DNA of 13,957 nucleotides from Chryseosolibacter sp044507115 (GTDB lineage: Bacteria > Bacteroidota > Bacteroidia > Cytophagales > Cyclobacteriaceae). The notes below the pieces were generated by a model that had not been told where the DNA came from, made no database searches, and saw only the letters and a program-made list of their open reading frames with translations. The stretch spans positions 1-13,957 of the forward strand of contig JBIQJZ010000093.1 in the NCBI GenBank assembly GCA_044507115.1, read 5' to 3'. Shown here one piece after another: positions 8,407-13,957 of this stretch (position 1 is the stretch's first letter; each line of letters opens with the position of its first letter). The translations under genes and the position numbers were made by a program.

Positions 8407-8820
8407 CTACTGAGGCACCACCGGTGGAATACTGTCGGACGCGATAGACCGGTCTTCATGTCGCGATAATCCGTGAATTGCTGATAAGAATGCCGCTTCG
8501 CTATCAGGTGAGTCAACGACCGTACGTCGCTCATCTGAATAGATCGTCTCCGGGTCGAAGAACTGTACGATCGAGTACGGTACCTGATGGGCGTCGAGCA
8601 AATCCTTAATCGTTCGACTCCAATCGTACAGCATGAAGTGGAAAAGTACGGCATGGTTGACATCGCGGTTTCCCCTTACCGGCTGGTTCTCCAGCGAGTA
8701 TACAGAAAGTGTCCAGAACAGGTTGTCGCTGTCGCGACGAAGGAAATCTCTCGAAATCAAAACCTCAACACATCGAATGGAAGCCTTTGCACTGCTGTCA
8801 ATCACGTTGATCTCTTTCAT
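8407..8820 (-). CDS. small protein of unknown function (137 aa)
   Basis: I do not recognise a family. The start at 8820 is chosen because GGGAGG lies four bases upstream; the frame is open to 8847 but that stretch would contain the ribosome site itself. The protein has no signal peptide or membrane segment. Its middle part (residues about 15-90) has alternating hydrophobic strands and a helix-like stretch (FHFMLYDWSRTIKDLLDAH) and looks like a small folded alpha/beta domain. The C-terminal 40 residues are acidic and polar, ending SDSIPPVVPQ, and probably disordered. It starts 85 bases after the stop of the CHAT gene and precedes the response regulator on the same strand. Codon use looks ordinary for the window, so it is likely a real gene. 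Confidence 0.72.
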   Translation of the reverse strand: MKEINVIDSSAKASIRCVEVLISRDFLRRDSDNLFWTLSVYSLENQPVRGNRDVNHAVLFHFMLYDWSRTIKDLLDAHQVPYSIVQFFDPETIYSDERRTVVDSPDSEAAFLSAIHGLSRHEDRSIASDSIPPVVPQ

Positions 8821-8824
8821 AATT

Positions 8825-8830
8825 CCTCCC
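8825..8830 (-). promoter_or_regulatory. strong Shine-Dalgarno sequence of the small unknown gene
   Basis: On the minus strand GGGAGG is followed by AATT and then the ATG at 8820. Most other genes in the window lack a clear Shine-Dalgarno sequence, as is usual in Bacteroidota, so this one is notable and decides the start. Confidence 0.7.
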
Positions 8831-8905
8831 TTCCTTTTAATGAACATGAATGTAACATCTCGCCTTCAGAATTGAAAGCGGCAGTAGCAATGAAGTTGAA
8901 GCTGG

Positions 8906-11524
8906 TTACATGCCCGTGAGAACGAAGGCCCCCCAGTGGTAAGGCGAGGGATAGGAGTCCCGCAAGTCGCGTTGTGCCTGGCGAAAGGCGCCCCGCATAT
9001 TTGTTGGAGACCTGAGCCAATGACTATAAAACCTCGTCATGAGTTCCTGCGTGGCGTGATCGTCTACTTTCCACAAGCTCATGATCACTGCCCGGGCGCC
9101 AGCAGATCGCAATGCTGCCTGCAGTCCGTAAATTCCTTCCCCGGTGTGAAACTCTCCCAATCCTGTCTCGCATGCGGAGAGTACGACAAGTCTCGTCGAA
9201 TCCAGCTCAAGATTGGTCATCTCGAAAGCGGTAAGCACTCCATCTTCACTACCCTTCGCGGAACCATCGCCTGCACCTGCGAGGAAAACTCCGGATCCCA
9301 GCAAGTTGTCGATGTAACTCGAACTGCCTTCATTTTCGTTGGCGGAGAAACCATGCGTCGCCAGGTGAAGCAAGTAGGGATTGCGTATGCTTTTGATAAC
9401 CGACTCCTGGGCGCCACCATCCTTCAGCACAGTGGTCGGCCAGTTAACCGCATTCAATAACTGACCGATGCGGTCAACCTCCTGCCCGGTACCAGCAAGA
9501 TCCGACAACACACGGGTGTTGCCTCTATCTGATGAGTAGTAACTCGGCCTTCCGAGTAACACACTCGGTTGTCGCGAGTCTTCAAGAAATTCTTCTGACC
9601 TCAGGATTTCCTTCAAGTTCGTAACCTGTACAACTTCTGTTTCATCCACCAGGTACCGTTTAGCTTTTGGATTCCAGAGAGTATTCAGATTGATGCGGCT
9701 ATAAATACCGTCCGGCGAAAAATAAATACGGCTCGTTGCAACTCCTTCCTCGCAATGTTGATTGATTACATCAAGAACGGGGCTCCAGAATACGTCATAG
9801 GAGACTGAATCGACGAGGTTAAACGCCACGCAATTTGCATACTGCTTGTAGAACTGATGTTCAAGGTGACGCGAACGTGTACTCTTCACAATTGCGAACA
9901 CAGGACCCTGCACTGTTTTCGGAGTCAGGATCAACGCTCCATAAACTAATCCGTCCGCGAGGCGAACCATCTCTATCGCGGCCTCACCAGGAGCAAGTGT
10001 TTGTTGCACATCCTGCCACCGTCGCGATTCCATTACAAACCCTCGACGAAACTCGGACGAATGAATCCTTAGCCACTTTTCAATCTCCTCAGTATCGTGC
10101 AACAATGCGGCGAGCCGCGCCTGGTCCGGCATCTCTGTTCGAGCCAGCGTAGCATAGGCATTTTTATTGTCCTCCCACTGCTTGTAAGCAGTGCGCATAA
10201 CACTGTCGCGACTCTGCATGATACTGTTTCTAAGACGGAAACCGGGGTGCAGGATCAACCCCTTGGTCGCGAGCAGGACATCCAGCAAACCACCCAGCGC
10301 TTGGCCACTTTGATAGCGACTACCTGCGGAATCGCGGGAAAAAGCACCGGCGACGTCGAACGCAAAATACTTGTAGAACTCCAGGATGGACAAATTACTG
10401 CGATAAAAGGAAATCTTCTCCCGGTCGCTCAGATAGGTGAAGTTATGGATGACCTCGCTTACAAGCATCGCACTGAGCGACTCATATTGCCTATGCGCCT
10501 CTTCAAGATCTCCCTTCCAAAAAAGTGTCTCGCAAACATTCAGGAGTGTCGTTTGATACAACCTTGGGTTCTTCGCGCCACGCGCACGCTGGAGGTCCAG
10601 CGACCTGGTCAAATACGTTAAGGCATCGTCGTAGCGCTCGCGCTCGGACTCCATCTCTCCCATATTGTTCAGTACGGAGATGTGCAGATCGCTTCCGGAA
10701 AAAGAACCGGACTCAAAGATATTCATCGCCTTGGTCCAGTAGTGAAGCGCGGAATCCTGCTGTTGCAAAAGACGATGCATTCCTGCGAGATTGTTCAATG
10801 CATGCAGATAGTCAGATCGCCTTTCCAGATTACGGGAAGACAAGGTCACCTGCTCCCGAATAACACTTTGGGCCTTCCCCATCTCACCTACCTCCATGTA
10901 GTAGGAGGCAAGATTGCTGATGGTACTCTGGTACATAGAAAGCGAGGCGTATACCTGAGGATACACCTCGCGAATGTCGGCCCGCTGGGCTTCCATCAGG
11001 CTAATCGCCTCACGAGTTAAACCTTTCTTTTGATACAGCGATGCCTGAGAATTTCGAATATTGATCGAGGCCTCGAAAAATCTCCCTACATAATTCTGGT
11101 AATGCTGACTATTCTCGCGCACTGCCCGATCTACCAGCGATCTCGCGTTTGCCAAAGCGATGTCGCAGCTGTCATACAGCCCGGCCGGCAGAAACAGATT
11201 TGCGTAGTTGATAGCGGCCTCCACTTTCTCGATATGAGGCCCAGGGTGAATTGATTCAAGAAAACGAAGAGCTGTCAGGAAGCTTTGCGCTGCCTTTGAG
11301 AACTCAGCCAGCTTCTGCTGGGCATAACCGGCATTCGTCAGCGATGTCGCGTATTGCTCCGTCGTCTTTTCGGCGATAGACGCGGCCTCCATGAAGAGCT
11401 GTTCTGCTTCCAGGTACTGACCGTGCCGGTAGCGCTCCATGCCGACATCATTCAGCGCTTTCCAGTGTTGAGCCCTCGCAAAAGCCGCGAAAAACAGGAG
11501 GCATACCAGGAGTGGGAACTTCAA
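8906..11524 (-). CDS. exported TPR-repeat protein with C-terminal CHAT (caspase-like) domain
   Basis: The 872-residue protein starts with a hydrophobic signal sequence (FPLLVCLLFFAAFARAQ, cleavage after about residue 19), so it is likely periplasmic or surface exposed. Residues about 22-350 are TPR-type helical repeats (for example ALNDVGMERYRHGQYLEAEQ and LNNMGEMESERERYDDALTY). A linker with charged helices follows, about 360-500. The CHAT domain occupies about 570-872, with a His724 (LATHG) and Cys785 (LSACETG) pair in the canonical order, GEGIYGLQAALRSAGA, and a W-G-AFVLTG end. CHAT domains belong to the caspase/separase-like cysteine peptidase clan; both catalytic residues are kept, so peptidase activity is plausible but its substrate is unknown. 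The start is a TTG at 11524: an in-frame TAA lies about 30 bases upstream with no ATG between. TPR parts usually bind partners. The small protein and the response regulator follow on the same strand. Confidence 0.88.
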   Translation of the reverse strand: MKFPLLVCLLFFAAFARAQHWKALNDVGMERYRHGQYLEAEQLFMEAASIAEKTTEQYATSLTNAGYAQQKLAEFSKAAQSFLTALRFLESIHPGPHIEKVEAAINYANLFLPAGLYDSCDIALANARSLVDRAVRENSQHYQNYVGRFFEASINIRNSQASLYQKKGLTREAISLMEAQRADIREVYPQVYASLSMYQSTISNLASYYMEVGEMGKAQSVIREQVTLSSRNLERRSDYLHALNNLAGMHRLLQQQDSALHYWTKAMNIFESGSFSGSDLHISVLNNMGEMESERERYDDALTYLTRSLDLQRARGAKNPRLYQTTLLNVCETLFWKGDLEEAHRQYESLSAMLVSEVIHNFTYLSDREKISFYRSNLSILEFYKYFAFDVAGAFSRDSAGSRYQSGQALGGLLDVLLATKGLILHPGFRLRNSIMQSRDSVMRTAYKQWEDNKNAYATLARTEMPDQARLAALLHDTEEIEKWLRIHSSEFRRGFVMESRRWQDVQQTLAPGEAAIEMVRLADGLVYGALILTPKTVQGPVFAIVKSTRSRHLEHQFYKQYANCVAFNLVDSVSYDVFWSPVLDVINQHCEEGVATSRIYFSPDGIYSRINLNTLWNPKAKRYLVDETEVVQVTNLKEILRSEEFLEDSRQPSVLLGRPSYYSSDRGNTRVLSDLAGTGQEVDRIGQLLNAVNWPTTVLKDGGAQESVIKSIRNPYLLHLATHGFSANENEGSSSYIDNLLGSGVFLAGAGDGSAKGSEDGVLTAFEMTNLELDSTRLVVLSACETGLGEFHTGEGIYGLQAALRSAGARAVIMSLWKVDDHATQELMTRFYSHWLRSPTNMRGAFRQAQRDLRDSYPSPYHWGAFVLTGM

Positions 11525-11616
11525 GATGGTCAGATAGAAAATTCGCCAGGGAAGTTACGACAATGTGGGAAGAATAGAAAAGTCTGCCCAGTAGAACCCG
11601 AAGTGGTTTGGCCGGA

Positions 11617-11660
11617 AACAATAAACCCTCAGGACACTTACTTCCTGAGGGTTTATTGTT
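11617..11660 (-). terminator. intrinsic terminator after the Gfo/Idh/MocA gene
   Basis: aacaataaaccctcagg at 11617-11633 is the exact reverse complement of 11644-11660, giving a 17-bp perfect stem with a 10-base loop. On the minus strand the stem starts 15 bases after the stop codon of the oxidoreductase gene, and its 3' arm ends in GGGTTTATTGTTT, a T-rich tail. The other strand also ends in a T-rich arm, but no plus-strand gene reads into it. It separates the oxidoreductase gene from the CHAT gene. Confidence 0.85.
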
Positions 11661-11674
11661 TTAAGATCGGTGGC

Positions 11675-13039
11675 CTAGTACTTGAATACTTCGCCGCCGG
11701 CGAGAACTTCCTGTCTCTTCTCATCAAATGTCACGAACTTGCCAGTGCGCAGCGCCGCAGTCGTCATGATATTTGCGATTGAGTGATTGTATCCCGCCAT
11801 CACATCCGCGTTCGGCTTCTTTCTGCTCCGCACGCACTCCATCCAGTTCTTCATGTGAGCAGAAGTCAGGTTATCAGCTCCAGTATCGGCAGATGTCTCA
11901 ACCTTGGCTGCTTCTGCGATCGACATCTCTGGCAACAGGTTAGCCTTCATGCCCATGGAGGAAGCATTCTTTTCCGTAAGACCTCCGTTTGGAGTGACCT
12001 TATTCGTATCGAGATTAAGCTCACCCGCGTTCGAATAATAGATCTCTTTAATACCCCCTGCGGAGTTTGTGAAACGCGAAGAGTAAATAACCTGGAATCC
12101 TTTTGATTTGTCGTCAAGCGGTCCATAGTCAAATACCGCAGTCATCGTGTCGAAGCTTTCGCGCCCATCTTTCCACAAGTAGATACCACCATTGGCTGCC
12201 ACGCTTCTCGGGTGATTCAATCCCGTGAACCAGTGTACAGTATCGATCTGGTGCGCCATCCATTGACCGGGGATACCCGAAGAGTATGGCCAGAAGAGTC
12301 TGAACTCAAGATATTTTCTGGGATCCCACGCAACCTCGGGACGATTCATCAGGTAGCGTTTCCAATCGGTGTCTTCCTTCTTGATCTGTTCCGTCAGACC
12401 GGGACGACGCCAGCGACCCGGCTGGTTTACGTTCCATGTCATTTCCACGGCGACGATATCACCAAATCTACCGGAGCGGATATATTCATTGGCTGCATGG
12501 TAGTTTGCGCCACTGCGCCGTTGGGAACCAACCTGTACGATTTTTCCGGTTCTTTCCACAGCTTCTCTCGCAGCGCGGTTATCTTCCATTGTCTCCGCAA
12601 AGGGCTTCTCCACATACACGTCTCTGCCCGCTTCAACGGCTTCCTTACAATGCAGGGCATGTTGGAAATCCGCCGTGCTGATAATAACGGCATCCACATC
12701 CTTCCGGTCATAGAGCTCATCGTTATTCCGAACAGCTTTGATCTTCTTGCCCGTTCTCTGTTGTACAAAGGCCACAGCCTCGTCCCTTCTCTTGTTCCAG
12801 AGATCGGATACAGCGGTAAATTCAAAATTGAGTTCCTTGGAATGGCGATGCATGGCGGGAATCAGTGCTCCTTTGCATCGATCGGAAAAACCGACAATTC
12901 CGACATTTACACGATCATTAGCGCCGATGATGCGCGCATAGCTACTGGTCGAGAAGCCCATGGCTCCCACGGTCAGCGCTGCAGAGGATAGTGCAGACGT
13001 CTTGATGAAGTTTCTTCTACTGATATTGGATTCACTCAT
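11675..13039 (-). CDS. Tat-exported Gfo/Idh/MocA family oxidoreductase
   Basis: The protein has 454 residues. Residues 1-35 are a twin-arginine signal (SRRNFIK at 7-13, then a hydrophobic stretch to SSYA), so it should be exported folded with its cofactor. Residues about 43-170 form the NAD(P)-binding Rossmann domain: NVGIVGF (45-51), the segment VISTADFQHA, and the family hallmark EKP (144-146) in DVYVEKPFAE. The C-terminal substrate domain includes WMAHQIDTVHWFTG (260-273) with His263 and His269 as likely active-site residues. The family oxidises or reduces sugars, inositols and derivatives; Tat-carrying members are common in Bacteroidota and Planctomycetes carbohydrate loci. The glycoside hydrolase 363 bases upstream on the same strand supports a sugar role. 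The exact substrate cannot be read from the sequence. No Shine-Dalgarno sequence is visible before the ATG. Confidence 0.92.
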   Translation of the reverse strand: MSESNISRRNFIKTSALSSAALTVGAMGFSTSSYARIIGANDRVNVGIVGFSDRCKGALIPAMHRHSKELNFEFTAVSDLWNKRRDEAVAFVQQRTGKKIKAVRNNDELYDRKDVDAVIISTADFQHALHCKEAVEAGRDVYVEKPFAETMEDNRAAREAVERTGKIVQVGSQRRSGANYHAANEYIRSGRFGDIVAVEMTWNVNQPGRWRRPGLTEQIKKEDTDWKRYLMNRPEVAWDPRKYLEFRLFWPYSSGIPGQWMAHQIDTVHWFTGLNHPRSVAANGGIYLWKDGRESFDTMTAVFDYGPLDDKSKGFQVIYSSRFTNSAGGIKEIYYSNAGELNLDTNKVTPNGGLTEKNASSMGMKANLLPEMSIAEAAKVETSADTGADNLTSAHMKNWMECVRSRKKPNADVMAGYNHSIANIMTTAALRTGKFVTFDEKRQEVLAGGEVFKY

Positions 13040-13096
13040 AAGCTGATAGTTTGTAGTATTGGGTTAATTAATTGTTGTTGAGTTGCGATCTCGGGC

Positions 13097-13122
13097 TCCG
13101 TCTTGACGGAACGGTATTTCCG
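13097..13122. promoter_or_regulatory. overlapping dyad symmetries upstream of the oxidoreductase gene
   Basis: tccgtc (13097-13102) and gacgga (13105-13110) form a perfect dyad with a two-base centre. Overlapping it, cggaa (13107-13111) pairs with ttccg (13118-13122). They lie about 58-83 bases before the start of the Gfo/Idh/MocA gene, a position suited to a regulator binding site. Nearby, acgcagaa occurs at 13134-13141 and 13167-13174. Either an operator or a piece of an intergenic repeat would fit; only the symmetry is seen directly. Confidence 0.3.
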
Positions 13123-13237
13123 ACATTACATCGACGCAGAAATACGAAAAATCATCACGTTCTCCAACGCAGAAGTGCAGAATGCGCATGAATTGGGATG
13201 AATGGTCGTAAAATATTAACTGTACTGCCTGATAACG

Positions 13238-13403
13238 CTACAATTTGAGGACGATTGAAGCCCCCCACCCGTGAAACCGGAATCTTACGTCGTACAGGGC
13301 CACCGGTTGACTTGCGGGCAAGAAGTTGTTGCCGCAAGGAATGCAGCCCCAAACAGACTTGTTCGAATCATAGTGGATCGGGGCGTGTGAACATGGTAAA
13401 AGA
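13238..13403 (-). pseudogene. coding-like remnant without a start, between the glycoside hydrolase and oxidoreductase genes
   Basis: After the stop of the glycoside hydrolase gene one minus-strand frame reads a sensible protein end with no ATG: HYDSNKSVWGCIPCGNN at about 13376-13326, continuing FLPASQPVALYDVRFRFHG and WGASIVLKL to a TAG at 13240-13238. Third codon positions are mostly G or C, as in the real genes. A second frame has an ATG at 13371 giving 28 residues that begin like a lipoprotein signal (SLFGAAFLAATTSC) and then stop. I cannot name the family. It may be the tail of a lost gene, part of a repeat, or chance. The remaining gene-free part, 13040-13237, holds only the dyads and the short acgcagaa repeats. 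Confidence 0.3.
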
Positions 13404-13957
13404 CTAAGGAGAAATCGCCGTCAATCGCACAGTGCCGGATGCTCCAGAGGGTTTAGGCTCCCAATGGGAGGCATCAAAGACATTATTTCGGGAGTTCTCG
13501 CGGCGTCGGGCGGCTACGTTGATATTGTAGAACTTCTTCCAGAAAATAGTATTGCGATCCATGTACGCGATGCGGTTTGCCATCAGGTTCGAAATCTTGA
13601 GTTCCAGGAGATTTTTGCCTTTCAATAAGCCGGGACCAATCTCCAACTCGAACACGGGGCCAAGAATTGTCGCGATCGACTCACCATTGAGCACCACCTC
13701 GGCTGAAGACTTGATCGAATCGAATTGCAACAGCCACCGCCCTGTATTATCGGCCGGAGCGTCGAAGGACAACGCGTAGGAGGCAGTGCCTGAAAAATTG
13801 CGATACTCCTCGCTGTCAAGATCGGTCCAGTAAATCAACGAGTCAGTCTCAAATGCCGGGGGAAGGGTGGGTCCGCCCGACTCAAACGTTACGCGCCATT
13901 TCCCTGCCAACTCAAACGTATCTCCCGGATCACCGCGATACGGAAACTCTCCTCCGT
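13404..13957 (-). CDS. C-terminal part of a glycoside hydrolase, GH106-like (alpha-L-rhamnosidase type), cut by the window edge
   Basis: The frame is open from the right edge (first full codon at 13955) to a TAG at 13406-13404, giving 183 residues of the C-terminus. There is no convincing start, so the gene continues past 13957. The segment is an all-beta jelly-roll: LAGKWRVTFESGGP, then NFSGTASYALSFD, then GRWLLQFDSIKSSAEVVLNGES, LGPVFELEIGPGLLKGKNLLELKI and NLMANRI, and it ends HWEPKPSGASGTVRLTAI. This order (GPW-like start, FSGTA-Y, A-V-LNG, GP-F, NRI, PSG-G-V-L) resembles the C-terminal sugar-binding-type domain of GH106 enzymes and related GH2-like proteins. The catalytic domain is outside the window, so family and substrate are tentative. 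The Gfo/Idh/MocA gene follows on the same strand, consistent with a carbohydrate locus. Confidence 0.7.
   Translation of the reverse strand, partial: GGEFPYRGDPGDTFELAGKWRVTFESGGPTLPPAFETDSLIYWTDLDSEEYRNFSGTASYALSFDAPADNTGRWLLQFDSIKSSAEVVLNGESIATILGPVFELEIGPGLLKGKNLLELKISNLMANRIAYMDRNTIFWKKFYNINVAARRRENSRNNVFDASHWEPKPSGASGTVRLTAISP

Noticed and set aside
10097..10621. Long plus-strand frames inside the CHAT and oxidoreductase genes (also at 12212-12991)
   Set aside because: They are antisense to genes with clear domains and show no recognisable motif.
8906..11524. CHAT protein as part of a type III-E CRISPR (Craspase) or similar defence system
   Set aside because: It has a signal peptide, so it is exported, and there is no Cas effector, repeat array or defence gene nearby.
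13155..13352. 65-codon minus-strand frame in the intergenic region
   Set aside because: It has no usual start codon context, a basic low-quality composition, and competes with a more protein-like frame in the same place.

Overview
The window looks like a piece of a Bacteroidota genome, probably Cytophagales or a related group. This rests on two large secreted proteins ending in type IX secretion (T9SS) C-terminal sorting domains (YPNPA start, KRLLVK end), ELWxxDGT repeats, a secreted TPR-CHAT protein, a Tat-exported Gfo/Idh/MocA oxidoreductase beside a glycoside hydrolase, and mostly absent Shine-Dalgarno sequences. Base composition is near 50% G+C by eye. A run of ten N inside one gene shows this is a scaffolded draft or metagenome assembly. 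No species is assigned.

Layout: a tRNA-Arg(CCG) on the minus strand is cut by the left edge (1-59). It is followed by about 270 bases without a gene that hold a degenerate direct and inverted repeat (81-203). The only clear plus-strand gene is an AlkD-like DNA alkylation repair protein (327-1058). It converges, with a 13-base gap, on a minus-strand series that fills the rest of the window. Read in its own direction from the right edge, that series is: the C-terminal end of a glycoside hydrolase resembling GH106 alpha-L-rhamnosidases (beyond 13957 to 13404); a 363-base gap with a coding-like remnant and dyad symmetries; a Tat-exported Gfo/Idh/MocA oxidoreductase (13039-11675) with a strong hairpin terminator; an exported TPR-CHAT protein (11524-8906); a small unknown protein (8820-8407) with an unusually good ribosome binding site; a receiver-only response regulator (8261-7893); a 1313-residue multi-domain T9SS esterase-like protein (7703-3762, with the assembly gap); and an ELWxxDGT-repeat T9SS protein (3696-1072).

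How the genes relate: the two T9SS proteins are adjacent, are exported by the same route, and share two homologous parts, a PA14-like module (one copy in one, two in tandem in the other) and a sorting domain with a Cys-x3-Cys pair. They probably arose by module duplication and may act on the same extracellular material. The glycoside hydrolase and Gfo/Idh/MocA protein suggest periplasmic sugar processing. The CHAT protein, small protein and response regulator lie in one direction with gaps of 85 and 145 bases; co-expression is possible but not shown.

I do not see a clear undescribed system. The items most worth a second look are the exported TPR-CHAT protein with its unknown neighbour, the PA14-like modules with an invariant 56-residue cysteine spacing, and the coding-like remnant at 13238-13403.
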